The notes below the pieces were generated by a model. The model did not search any database. It saw only the letters and a program-made list of their open reading frames with translations, and was not told where the DNA came from. A stretch of DNA of 64,000 nt from Bog-756 sp963734395 (lineage in GTDB: Bacteria > Actinomycetota > Acidimicrobiia > Acidimicrobiales > RAAP-2), in NCBI GenBank assembly GCA_963734395.1, contig CAVTGY010000001.1:186001-250000 (forward strand). The letters run 5' to 3'. Position numbers and translations under genes: made by a program. Shown here piece by piece: positions 1-9,056 of this stretch; position 1 is the first letter of the stretch, and each line of letters starts with the position of its first letter.

Positions 1-386
1 TTTCGCGGATCCGCTCCAGCATCGGGAATTTGGAGGGCCGGTCGGTGGTTGCCGCCGGACCGGGCGGGGCCGTGGCCCGGGCCGCAGCCAGGTGGCGGAA
101 GCAGTCGATCGTTGCGCCCTCTCCCGACATAGAAGGCACGGCCGGTCCGCGGGTCGACCAGCAGATAGACGTAGGTACCCAGCTTGGCCGAAACCCCCGG
201 AGTGAATCCGAGGTCGACCGGGCCGGGCGCCGGGTCGCTACGCCGGGGGTCGACCCGCCCCGGGTCGGGATCCCGCCGGCCGGCGGGACCGGGGCGAGCG
301 GGACGGGAGCGGAGCAGTTCGACTCCGGCGGCACCGGTAGGGAGGGAACCGGGGCCGGGTTCCCGTTCGCCGGGGATACTCGGCAC
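1..386 (-). CDS. GIY-YIG nuclease-domain protein, 3' end cut by window edge, one frameshift
   Basis: The minus strand encodes an acidic/proline-rich leader followed by a GIY-YIG core: YVYLLVDPRTGRAFYVGRG (about 188-130) matches the paired YVY...FYVG strands of this nuclease fold. After the core the reading frame slips by one base near 120-130, and the family-typical continuation (CFRHLAAAR, then KFPMLERIRE) is found in the neighbouring frame and runs off position 1. A GTG at 386 is a possible start; an ATG at 461 in the same frame is blocked by a TGA at 405-407. The single GIY-YIG module of this type is found in stand-alone actinobacterial proteins of unknown target. It lies downstream of the epimerase on the same strand. 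The C-terminus cannot be seen. Confidence 0.6.
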   Translation of the reverse strand, partial: MPSIPGEREPGPGSLPTGAAGVELLRSRPARPGPAGRRDPDPGRVDPRRSDPAPGPVDLGFTPGVSAKLGTYVYLLVDPRTGRAFYVGRGRNDRLLPPPGCGPGHGPARSGGNHRPALQIPDAGADPR

Positions 387-467
387 ACCGATCGACGGTG
401 GACCTCACCGGCGACACCGATCGGTCGGGATGGATTCTGCCGCCGCCTTGGCTGCGTCCATAGCGCC

Positions 468-878
468 CTATTCCTGGACGAGCTCGATCAACGTGCCCAG
501 CGCACCCTTGGGATGGACGAAGGCGACGGTGGTACCCCGTGATCCGGGCCGCGGTACCTGGTCGATGACCCGACCGCCATGCTCCTTCACCGACTCGAGG
601 GCCTCGGCGCAATCGTCCACCCGATAGCCGACATGGTGGAGACCCTCACCCCGCTTCTCCAGGTAGGCGGCCACCGGAGAGTCCGGGCGGATCGGCGTGA
701 GCAGCTGGATGTAGCTGTCGGCCACCTTGAGCAACGCCTCCTCGACACCGTCGGCGTCGACCCGCTCCCGATGGTCGACGGTGGCGCCGAAGGTGTCGGC
801 GTAGTAGGCGATGGCCGCGTCGAGGTCGAACACGGCCACGGCCACGTGATCGATCTCGGTCAGCAGGGGCGCGGTCAT
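468..878 (-). CDS. mce: Methylmalonyl-CoA epimerase
   Basis: 136 residues, one VOC (glyoxalase/bleomycin) fold module of the length usual for methylmalonyl-CoA epimerases. Metal-ligand positions are visible: IDHVAVAV near the N-terminus, LHHVGYRV in the middle and LIELVQE at the C-terminus. The enzyme interconverts (2R)- and (2S)-methylmalonyl-CoA in the cytoplasm. Its ATG overlaps the stop of the crotonyl-CoA carboxylase/reductase by four bases, so the two are almost certainly co-translated. That pairing fits the ethylmalonyl-CoA route, where the epimerase also accepts ethylmalonyl-CoA. No frame problems. Confidence 0.92.
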   Translation of the reverse strand: MTAPLLTEIDHVAVAVFDLDAAIAYYADTFGATVDHRERVDADGVEEALLKVADSYIQLLTPIRPDSPVAAYLEKRGEGLHHVGYRVDDCAEALESVKEHGGRVIDQVPRPGSRGTTVAFVHPKGALGTLIELVQE

Positions 879-2215
879 GCGCCGTGCCTCCGGAACAGCG
901 TGATCCGGTCCTCGCCCACCTCGGCGCGAAACTCGGGGTCCTCGATACCCTGCCCCTGCTCGGGCGCCAGGCAGAGCACCCCGATCTTGCCCTCATGGAG
1001 ATTCTGGTGCACCTGGTAGGCGGCATCACCGACCGCCTCGAGGGTGTGGACCGCGGACAGCGGCGGGAGGATCTTGCCTTCGCAGACCAGCTGATTGGCA
1101 TCCCACGCCTCCCGGTAGTTGGCGAAGTGCGACCCCTTGATGGTCTTGAGCTTCATCCACAAGTGCCGGTTGTCGTACTCGATCATGTAGCCCGACGTCG
1201 CCGCGCAGGTCACGATGGTGCCACCGCGCTTGGCCGCGAAGACCGACGCCCCCATGGTCTGACGTCCCGGGTGCTCGAAGACGATGTCCACATCGTCACC
1301 GACCAGTGACCGGATGTCCTTGCCCAGCCGACGCCACTCCGACTCGTCCTGGGTGTGCTCGTCCTTCCAGAACCGGTAGTTGGCGACCTTGCGATCGATC
1401 ACCGCCTCCACCCCCAGTTCGTGGAGGAGCCTCACCTTTTCCGGCGACGACACCACACCGACCGGAGTCCCGCCGCCGTTGAGGACGTACTGCACGGCAT
1501 AGGCACCGAGCCCGCCGGATGCCCCCCACACCAGGACCTTGTCCCCCTGGCGCATGTTGGCGCCGTTCTTGGACACCAGCATCCGGTACGACGTGGAGTT
1601 GCACAAGGCGTTGGCAGCGGCCTCCTCCCAGGTCAGATGTCTGGGCTTCGGCATCAATTGATTGGCCTTGACCACGGCCAGATCGGCGAGTCCCCCGAAG
1701 TTGGTCTCGAATCCCCAGATCCGTTGATTGTCAGCCAGGATCGAGTCGTCGTGAGCGCTCGGACTCTGGTCGTCGACGTAGTTGCAGTGCACGGTGACCC
1801 TGTCCCCGGGCTTCCAGAGACGGACCGCCGAACCGGTCCGCAGGACCACACCGGCTGCGTCGGATCCGACCACGTGGTAGTCGAGGGCGTGGCGTTTGCC
1901 CCATCTGCTCTCCTTGCCCAGGCGGTCGAGGAACCCGAACGTGGGCAGCGGTTCGAAGATCGAGGTCCACACCGTGTTGAAGTTGATGGCGCTGGCCATC
2001 ACCGCGACATAGGCCTCGTCGGGGGCCAGCTCGGGGATGGCCACCTCGCTCACGTGGAGCGACTTCCTCGGGTCCTTGTCAGCCGAGTCGAGGCCTTCGA
2101 ACATTCCGACTTCGTCGCGGAGCACGAAGGCGGCCCGGTAGGAGTCGGGAAGGGGCAGTGATGCCAGCTCCTCGCCGGGGGCGCCCGATTGTATGGCCGA
2201 GAGGAACTCCTGCAT
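875..2215 (-). CDS. ccrA: Crotonyl-CoA carboxylase/reductase
   Basis: 446 residues, a medium-chain dehydrogenase/reductase with the full length of the Ccr family. The N-terminal GroES-like domain contains the family insert (AINFNTVWTSIFEP), and the Rossmann domain carries the NADPH loop VWGASGGLGAYAVQ. FEHPGRQTMGASVF and the GSHFANYREAW segment are typical of Ccr and separate it from ordinary quinone reductases. It reductively carboxylates crotonyl-CoA to ethylmalonyl-CoA with NADPH and CO2. It overlaps the epimerase by four bases. The divergent thiolase begins 183 bp away, which suggests a shared control region for C2 assimilation or for making extender units. Confidence 0.95.
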   Translation of the reverse strand: MQEFLSAIQSGAPGEELASLPLPDSYRAAFVLRDEVGMFEGLDSADKDPRKSLHVSEVAIPELAPDEAYVAVMASAINFNTVWTSIFEPLPTFGFLDRLGKESRWGKRHALDYHVVGSDAAGVVLRTGSAVRLWKPGDRVTVHCNYVDDQSPSAHDDSILADNQRIWGFETNFGGLADLAVVKANQLMPKPRHLTWEEAAANALCNSTSYRMLVSKNGANMRQGDKVLVWGASGGLGAYAVQYVLNGGGTPVGVVSSPEKVRLLHELGVEAVIDRKVANYRFWKDEHTQDESEWRRLGKDIRSLVGDDVDIVFEHPGRQTMGASVFAAKRGGTIVTCAATSGYMIEYDNRHLWMKLKTIKGSHFANYREAWDANQLVCEGKILPPLSAVHTLEAVGDAAYQVHQNLHEGKIGVLCLAPEQGQGIEDPEFRAEVGEDRITLFRRHGA

Positions 2216-2398
2216 GAGGGGAGGATACCCCTCGCGTCACCTCCGGGCCCTGAGGCCGCTCCTCCAATCGCAGCCGTCGATCCTGTCCCGGGAACCCGTG
2301 TGGTCACCCGGCCAGGTGAGGCCGTATCATGGGCCCGTCGTTGTGGCGGGCCCCATGGGGTCGCCGCCTTATCTGGCCAGATGGCCGCGGAGGAAGTC

Positions 2399-3584
2399 AT
2401 GCCCGGAACCGTCATCGTCGCTGGGGCCCGCACCCCGATCGGCAAGCTTTCAGGTGCTCTCGGAGGGTTCGCGGCCGCCGAGCTCGGGGGTTTCGCCATC
2501 GCCGGTGCCCTGGAGCGCGCCGGCATCAAGCCCGAGCAGGTCGAGTACGTCCTGATGGGACAAGTGATCCAGGCCGGGGCCGGTCAGATCACCGCCCGGC
2601 AGGCCGCCGCCCACGCCGGCATTCCCGATGACCGTGGCCGCCACCACGATCAACAAGGTGTGCCTGTCCGGCCTCAACACCATCTATCTGGCCGATCTGA
2701 TGATCAACGCGGGCGAGGCCGACATCGTGGTGGCCGGCGGGATGGAGTCGATGACCCAGGCCCCCTACCTGTTGCCCGGTGCACGTGCCGGCTACCGCAT
2801 CGGAGACGGCACCATCGTCGATTCGATGATGTACGACGGCCTGTTCTGTGCGTTCGACGAGTGCGCAATGGGGCTGGCGACCGAGCGCTACAACGGTGCC
2901 GACGGTGTGTCCCGCGAGCGTCAGGACGCCTTCGCCGCCCTCTCGCACGAACGGGCGGCCGCCGCCATCAAGGACGGCAAGTTCGCCGACGAGATCATCC
3001 CGGTCAGTGTTCCCCAGCGCAAGGGGGACCCACTGGTGGTGGACACCGACGAAGGCGTCCGACCGGAGACCACCGCCGAGTCGCTCGGCAAGCTGCGCCC
3101 GGCCTTCGCCGAGAACGGGACGGTCACCGCGGGCAACGCCTCGCAGATCTCCGACGGTGCGGCTGCGGTCATCGTGATGTCCAAGGCCAAGGCATCCGAG
3201 CTTGGGACTCTCTCCGCTCGGCGAGCTGATCAGCTACGGCCAGGTCGCAGGGACCCGATCCGTCGCTGCTCCTCCAGCCCTCCAACGCCACGACGGTGGC
3301 GCTGGCCAAAGCCGGGCTGACCACCAAGGACGTCGACATCTTCGAGATCAACGAGGCCTTCGCCGCAGTGGGATGCGCGTCGGCCGAGGGTCTGGGACTC
3401 GAGCGAGGACGTCGTCAACGTCAACGGCGGCGCCATCGCCCTCGGCCATCCGGTGGGCATGTCGGGAACCCGTTTGGCGCTGACCTCACTCCTGGAATTG
3501 AGACGAAGGGGTGGCGGCACCGCAGCGGTGAGCCTGTGTGGTGGAGGGGGCCAAGGCGACGCCGCCATCCTCCGCACACTTTGA
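2399..3584 (+). CDS. Acetyl-CoA acetyltransferase (thiolase), four frameshifts
   Basis: Read across frames this is a complete thiolase of about 395 residues. Frame 1 from ATG 2399 gives TVIVAGARTPIGKLSG; after a slip near 2626 the next frame gives NKVCLSGLNTIY with the acyl-accepting cysteine; further slips near 3200, 3260 and 3400 lead to NEAFAAVG, GHPVGMSG (active-site histidine) and CGGGGQGDA (second cysteine). All catalytic motifs are intact, so sequencing or assembly errors are more likely than decay. It catalyses condensation or cleavage of acetoacetyl-CoA in the cytoplasm. It is divergent from ccrA, which fits supply of acetoacetyl-CoA to a crotonyl-CoA route. Upstream reading frames starting at 2189 are not part of it. 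Confidence 0.85.
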
Positions 3585-3649
3585 ACCCACCGGGCTAGGG
3601 AGGGATGACGGCGCGGGCGCTGGGTACCCGGCTGCCCTAGGGGACTTCG

Positions 3650-4928
3650 GTGACTGACTCATCCGGCACCTCGGCAATGGCCGACACGGAAGGGGAGGAC
3701 CGGCGAGTCGGTGGACCATGGGTTCTCGTCCTCGGGATGCACCGCGCCGGGACCTCGGCGATGACCGGCGCCGTCGCCGAGCTCGGGATGGCCCTTCCCC
3801 CCGGTTCGGACTTGATCCGGGGGATGCCGGACAACCCCGTCCACTACGAGAGCAAAGCCCTCATCGCGGTCAACGACACCCTCCTCCAGGCCCTCGGTGG
3901 TCCGTGGCATGCTCCCGTCGAGCCTCTTCCGGCTGGGAGCAGCGGTCAACCGGTCATCGACTGCGACGATACGGCCCGATCGACCCTGTCGACGGATCTT
4001 CCCCGGGCCCGGACCCAACGTGTGGAAGGACCCACGCAACTGCCTCCTCCTGCCCTACTGGCGACGCCTGTTGGCCGACCCGGTGGTCGCGGTGCTCATC
4101 TGGCGCTCCCCACTCGCGGTCGCCACCTCACTCCAGAAGCGGGACGGCCTGAGCCTGGCCCACGGACTTGCCCTGTGGGAGCACTACAACCGTCACACGC
4201 TGGAGGCCCTGGTCGGCATGCCGGTGTACGTCGTCGGCAACGAGGCGCTCCTCGACGATCCCCGCAGGGTCTGTGCAGCCATCGCCGGCTGGCTGGATGA
4301 TGCGGGGATCAGCGCGGGCGGATCGGGACGCTGGGAGGTGGACAAAGCAGCCGATGTCATCGCCCCCGACCTCTTCCACCACCGAATGGACGACCTCTCC
4401 GACCTCCTGCCCGCACAGTTGGATCTGGTCGAACGCCTCCGGTCGCTGGAAGGAGCCCATCCGGGAACTGGAGCGGGTCGAGATGGGACCGGTGTCGCCT
4501 TGGGCTGCCGACAGGTTGGACATCGAGCGTCGGCTCATCCAGACCAGTGCGCGCCTGATGACCCTGACCCGGGGCAATCAGGATCTGTCCGAGTGCCCAC
4601 AACCAGCTCATGGTCACTCATGACCAACTGACCAAGATCAGCGATGAGCGGTTCGAGCACATCAAGAAGCTGCAGGAGATCGCCGACCAACGATTGGAGC
4701 TCATCGAACGGTTCGAGCGCGAGGCGACAAGTCTCGGGGACCGAATCGCCGCACTTCAACGGCAGTGCGAGCAGCTGGCACTGGACCGAGATGAATGGCA
4801 GAGGACGAGCCCACCGGGCCGACGAGACACTCGGAGCGGCTCTCTTCATCGATCAGTTGGCGGGTCACCGCGCCGCTCCGTGCGATCAGGTCGGTGGTGA
4901 AGGAGAGAAGGACAGCCCGTCCGGGTGA
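3650..4928 (+). CDS. Sulfotransferase-family protein with C-terminal coiled coil, several frameshifts
   Basis: GTG at 3650. The N-terminus carries WVLVLGMHRAGTSAMTG, the P-loop-like PAPS-binding loop of the GMHRSGTS sulfotransferase subgroup. After a frame slip between about 3900 and 4010, NVWKDPRNCLLLPYWRR gives the second conserved block. Another slip near 4450 leads to a long amphipathic coiled coil (about 4550-4790: DERFEHIKKLQEIADQRLE and on). The tail SISWRVTAPLRAI (about 4840-4880) resembles the short membrane-proximal motif often appended to actinobacterial glycosyltransferases. It is homologous to the sulfotransferase at 37.2-38.1 kb. Probable role is sulfation of a surface glycan or lipid; substrate unknown. 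The exact end is uncertain because of the frame changes. Confidence 0.65.
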
Positions 4929-4961
4929 CCAGAAAGGGCTCCGGCGATTCGGGACCCCAGG

Positions 4962-5541
4962 TCAGTACGGGGGCTTGAACAGACCGGACAGACGGCCGCA
5001 TTCGGCGGCGACCTCCCCCATTCCCGGCACCTCGAGGGTCAGCACGGCCAATGGCACACGTCGGAAATCCGTGGGTCTCGAGGGAGGGGCGATCGCCGGA
5101 CGCTGTGCTCGTCCGTCGTGGCCGGCCACCAGCTCCCACGCCAGTTGGTACACGCTGGGTTGTGGCCAACCATCAGCGCACTGGTCACCCCACCGTCGAT
5201 TGCCCGCACACACTGGAGCCATGTCCTCTGCGTCCGCCTGGTAGAGGGAGTGGTACGGGTCGATCGGAATGTGACCGCCCAACTCCTTGACGATGAGGTC
5301 GGCGGTTTGACGGGTACGAACGGCGGCCGAGCAGATGATCAGCTCGATCGGGGGGATGCCCTTCAGTCCGGGCATCGGCTGGGTGTCGGCCAGGCGGGCT
5401 CCGAGCGCGGTCGCGTCGCGGCGACCCCGGGCGGTCGAGGGGACGCTCCCGGTCACTCCCGCCCCACGGGGCGTCCGACGCCGCTTTGCCGTGGCGGAGC
5501 AACCGGAGATGCCGAACGGGAGCCTTCCCTGACGTCGGCAT
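4962..5541 (-). CDS. sixA: Phosphohistidine phosphatase SixA-type (histidine phosphatase superfamily), frameshifted
   Basis: Read across two frame slips this is a 190-residue branch of the histidine phosphatase superfamily. The N-terminal catalytic motif LRLLRHGKA supplies the phospho-accepting histidine; then LIICSAAVRTRQTADL holds the conserved arginine, and near 5200-5160 a broken frame still shows the NPSVYQLAWELV helix that follows the second histidine block (MVGHNPS when the frame is restored). Members dephosphorylate phosphohistidine or small phosphoesters; the true substrate here is unknown. ATG 5541 is preferred, GTG 5559 is possible. It follows recR directly on the same strand, so it is likely the last gene of the dnaX-recR-sixA transcription unit. 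Confidence 0.75.
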
Positions 5542-5574
5542 CCCCTCATCGTGCCCCACAACCAGATCCCTGCG

Positions 5575-6181
5575 CTATGCGTCGACCTCGCGCCGGCCCT
5601 CGAGGGCCCTCCCCAGACGTGAGCTCGTCGGCGTATTCGAGGTCGCCACCGACCGGCAAGCCGCTGGCGATCCGGGTCACCGTGAGCCCCATCGGCTTCA
5701 ACAAACGCGCCAGGTACATGGCGGTGGTCTCGCCCTCGAGATTGGGGTTGGTGCAGAGAATCACCTCGCTGATGCCTTCGTCTTCGACCCTGACCAACAG
5801 CTCGCGGACCCGGAGCTGATCGGGACCGATGCCTTCGATCGGGTTGAGGGCCCCCTGAAGGACGTGGTACTTCCCGGTGAACTCACCGGTCTTCTCCACC
5901 GAGACGATGTCACGGGGGTCCTCGACCACGCAGATCGAGCCGGTGTCACGACGGTCGTCGGTGCAGATGGCGCACAGACCGCCCTCGGCGACGTTGAAGC
6001 AGCGTGTGCACAGGGTGATCCGTTCCTTGACCGCGATGATCGCCTCGGCCAGGCGGAGCGCGTCTTCGGGCGCCACCTTCAGAAGGTGGAAGGTGATCCG
6101 CTGCGCCGACTTGGGACCGACCCCGGGGAGGCGGCCCAGCTCGTCGATGAGCGACTGCAGAGGACCCGAGAAGATCGCCAC
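5575..6181 (-). CDS. recR: Recombination mediator RecR, late frameshift
   Basis: About 200 residues. It has the N-terminal helix-hairpin-helix (GRLPGVGPKSAQRI), a four-cysteine zinc finger (CTRC...CAIC), and a Toprim domain (ICVVEDPRDI, then GALNPIEGIGPDQL and EVILCTNPNLEGETTA). The frame breaks one residue after DELT; shifting one base restores LGRALEGRREVDA and a TAG at 5575-5577, the normal RecR end. RecR works with RecO and RecF to load RecA on gapped DNA. The start is GTG 6181, placed immediately after the TAG of dnaX (TAG-GTG), so the two are translationally coupled. Confidence 0.93.
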
Positions 6182-8023
6182 CTAACCGACCTCCTCGGCT
6201 CCGGGGAAGGCCTGCATGCACGCGGGATTCGACCGAGTTGTCGACCTCGGCCACCTCGCCCATCTCGGACTCGTCGAAGGCGGCCAGGTCCTCGACCTCC
6301 TCGGACCGGTCTGACACGGCCCGTCCGACCGAAGTCGAGGGAGAGCCGGAAGAGGGTGCGGCAGGAGGGACCGCCGGGCGCGGTGGCGGTGACCCGGGCA
6401 CGTTGGCGTTCGGCGGTGCCCCGGTGTCGATTACCAGCTCCAGAGCCACCGGCCGACCGAAGTGCGAGGAGAGAACGGATTCGATCTCCCCGCGTACCTC
6501 TTCGCAGCGGTTCCGGTGGATCTCGTTGGGCAGCCCGAAGACGGCCGTGTGGCCGTCCACGCCGACGAATCGGCCCGCCTGGAACAGCGCCTTGGCCTTC
6601 GGCCGGAGATTGCCGATGACATGGTCGCCCCATGCCTGCACGAATTCGTCACGGGTGGGGAAGTCGGCGGTTGGCTGGGCCACCGGCGCGGCCTGCGGAG
6701 GTATCTCCTGGGCAGCTGGGGATCTCTGCCTGGTTGGGCCTGCTCCGGTTGGAGGCGTCTTCGGCCGGCGCCGACGCCGGGGCCGGCACGGGACTGGCGA
6801 CGGACCGCGCCCACCGTTCTGCGGGCCGGAGCCAGGGCCGGATCGGGAGCGACGACGGTCGATTCGCTTCGGAGGGGGGCGCTTCCCCGGTCGGAGAGGC
6901 GGCACCACCGGAGGCTTCGAGTCGTTCGATGCGGACCAGCAGCGCCTCGGGCGAGTCGTCCGCCTCGGGGTGGGCCAACCGGACCAAGGCCAATTCGAGA
7001 TCGACCCGGGGGTCGGCTGCGTCGCGCATGGCCACCTGGGTCCGGCCCAGGACCTCCATGGCCCGGACCAGTGCGGCCAGTCCCACCCGGTCGGCTTGCG
7101 AGGCCAGTGCATTGTGCTCGGTGCCGGAGACGGCCACCAGATCGGGGGCCACCACGGCGAGGAAGCCCTGGCGGAGGTAGTCGACCAGGTCTGCGGCCAG
7201 CTGCTGGGGACTGAACCCTGCTGAGGCCAGGTGCGCCACCGCCACCAGTGCGCGACCCACGTCCCGTTCGGCCAGGGCTTCGACCACCTCGTCGAGCTCG
7301 GGCAGGTCGTCATCGACCGAGTCGGAGGCGGCCACCTGGTCGAGCACGGAGAGGGCGTCCCTGGCCGATCCCCGGCCCCGACGCACGGCCAGGTCCAATC
7401 CCTCGTCGGGCACATCGAGGTGCGCCTCCCGGCGAACCTGGTCGAGCAACTCCCCCAGGACCTCGGGCCCGAGCAGGCGGAACTCGAAGTGCTGGGTGCG
7501 ACTGCGGATGGTGGGAAGCACCTTCTGCGGGTCGGTGGTGGCCAGCACGAAGATGACGTGGGCGGGTGGTTCCTCGAGGGTCTTCAGCAACGCATTCGAC
7601 GCCGGCGTCGACAGCATGTGGACCTCGTCGACGATGTAGACCTTCTGTCGGCCCGGCGTTCCGAGGGCAGCTCGAGACACCAGGTCGCGCATGGCCTCCA
7701 CCCCGTTGTTGGAGGCGGCATCGAGCTCGTGGACGTCGAGCGACGTGCCCTTGGCGATCTCGACACACGAGGAACAGACCCCACACGGTTCCCCGTCGTG
7801 ACAGGTCGGTGCAGTTGAGCGCCTTGGCCAGAATCCGGGCGGTGGAGGTCTTCCCGGTCCCGCGCGGTCCGCTGAACAGGTATGCATGGGCCACCCGGTG
7901 GTCCCGTACCGCGTTGCGCAGGGCGAGGACGACGTGGTCCTGGCCCCGCACCTCGCCGAAGGTGGACGGTCGGAATCGCCGGTAGAGCGACTGGTACGGG
8001 GTGTCGTCTAATCCATCGGCCAC
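6182..8023 (-). CDS. dnaX: DNA polymerase III subunit gamma/tau, frameshifted
   Basis: About 613 residues when three slips (near 7800, 6720 and 6220) are bridged. GTG 8023 begins VADGLDDTPYQSLYRRFRP. The AAA+ module shows Walker A GPRGTGKTST, the zinc-binding cysteines (NC...CGVCSSC), Walker B VYIVDEVHML and the sensor block LATTDPQKVLPTIRSR. The central collar domain and a proline-rich linker follow, and the C-terminal tau region (FVQAWGDHVIGNLRPKAKALF) is recovered in the next frame. The last slip restores MQAFPGAEEVG and TAG at 6182-6184. It is the clamp-loader ATPase subunit of the replisome. SRP RNA lies just upstream and recR directly downstream, a common bacterial gene order. Confidence 0.92.
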
Positions 8024-8080
8024 GTCGAGGGAGCCTATAGGGCACCGGAGAGCGGCTTTCCGGGTGCGTCCCGGGGTTCG

Positions 8081-8190
8081 GTGCGACGGCCAGGTTGGCT
8101 GCGGCACACGCCCTTACCCGCTGAGAGCTGCTGCCTTCCGACCCTGACTCGATTCACGAGAGAACGTTGCGCAGGACCCAGCCGTCGCAC
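8081..8190 (-). ncRNA. ffs: Signal recognition particle 4.5S RNA (small bacterial type)
   Basis: On the minus strand the first ten bases GTGCGACGGC and last ten GCCGTCGCAC pair perfectly, closing an elongated hairpin of about 110 nt. The apical domain has the universal SRP signature: GTCAGGGTCGGAAGGCAGCAGC (read 8138-8117, Ffh-binding symmetric and asymmetric loops). It lies 57 bp upstream of dnaX on the same strand. It lacks an Alu domain, as expected for the short bacterial form. Confidence 0.93.
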
Positions 8191-8333
8191 AGAACACCGG
8201 GCACGAAGCATGTTAGCTGCACCATCGTCGACGGACGACCCGGTCGTGCACGATCCAAACGAGTGGGCACAAGGGGGCGGAGTAGCCTGTCGGGGCTGTT
8301 GGCCTCCCGGAGCTGTCCGATGGCCCGAGCACT

Positions 8334-8418
8334 GGAGGCGTGCGAGAGCGGCCGAATCGGCACGATTGGAAATCGTGTGTGGGGAGACTCACCGTGGGTT
8401 CAAATCCCACCGCCTCCG
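8334..8418 (+). tRNA. tRNA-Ser (anticodon GGA)
   Basis: Acceptor arms GGAGGCG (8334-8340) and CGCCTCC (8411-8417) pair fully, with discriminator G at 8418. The anticodon stem-loop is CACGA-TTGGAAA-TCGTG, giving GGA. A class II variable arm and the T arm GTGGG-TTCAAAT-CCCAC are present. CCA is not encoded. Confidence 0.95.
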
Positions 8419-8524
8419 CCGAGATGAGCACCGACGCGACCTCTTCCGGGAAGGCACTGCCGCCCCTCCTGGTGGCGGTGGACCGACGCCGGACGACAAA
8501 GAGAAGCTGGACGACAACCAGGCC

Positions 8525-8958
8525 ATGGGAGCCGCCCTTCGCGAGGCGGCGTTGGCGGTGGACCACGGTGATGTCCCGGTGGGAGCAGTGGCTCTGGTCG
8601 GAGGTCGGGTGGTCGCAGCCCGGCATAACGAGAGGGAGAAGCAGGGCGACCCGACTGCGCACGCCGAAGTGCTTGCGCTCTCGGACGCAGCCGCGGCGGT
8701 GGGAAGCTGGCGACTGTCGGAGGTGACTCTGGTGGTGACCTTGGAGCCCTGCCCGATGTGCGCCGGGGCTTTGGTAGCCGCCCGACTGGGTCGCCTGGTC
8801 TTCGGGGCGACCGACATGAAGGCGGGCTCGTGTGGATCGCTCTACAACCTGTGCGCCGACCCCCGACTGAATCACGAGGTCCCGGTGACCGCCGGCGTCC
8901 GGGCCGAGGAGTCAGCCGACTGCTCACCGGATTCTTCAGACGCCGACGCCGCGGCTAG
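8525..8958 (+). CDS. tadA: tRNA-specific adenosine deaminase TadA, late frameshift
   Basis: About 144 residues. The deaminase zinc site is complete: TAHAEVLAL (HAE) and LEPCPMCAGALV (PCxxC). RLVFGATDMKAGSCGSLYNL matches the TadA substrate loop. The ATG at 8525 starts MGAALREAALAV, at the usual distance from the core. A one-base slip near 8915 hides the usual arginine-rich end; shifting frame gives RLLTGFFRRRRRG and TAG at 8956. TadA converts A34 to inosine in tRNA-Arg(ACG). It sits between two tRNA-Ser genes, with the second beginning 11 bp after the stop. Confidence 0.92.
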
Positions 8959-8968
8959 CGTGTCGGAC

Positions 8969-9056
8969 GGAGGGATGCGAGAGTGGCCGAATCGGACGGT
9001 CTCGAAAACCGTTGTGTCGCAAGGCACCGTGGGTTCGAATCCCACTCCCTCCGCCA
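8969..9056 (+). tRNA. tRNA-Ser (anticodon CGA), CCA encoded
   Basis: Acceptor arms GGAGGGA (8969-8975) and TCCCTCC (9046-9052), discriminator G 9053 and encoded CCA 9054-9056. Anticodon stem-loop ACGGT-CTCGAAA-ACCGT gives CGA. The class II variable arm is present, and the T arm is GTGGG-TTCGAAT-CCCAC. The last 15 bases are repeated at 10352-10366 on the far side of the insertion element. Confidence 0.95.
9042..9056 (+). repeat. Left copy of 15-bp direct repeat flanking the insertion element (tRNA-Ser 3' end)
   Basis: CCACTCCCTCCGCCA ends exactly at the CCA end of tRNA-Ser(CGA). The identical 15 bases occur at 10352-10366; bases on either side differ, so the match is exactly 15 bp. It is either a target-site duplication or an attachment-site core. 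Confidence 0.85.

Noticed and set aside
5946..7415. A 489-residue Trp/Pro-rich open frame over dnaX
   Set aside because: Its first two-thirds is a shadow of the dnaX frame; only the tail (FVQAWGDHVIGNLRPKAK) is real tau sequence after a slip.
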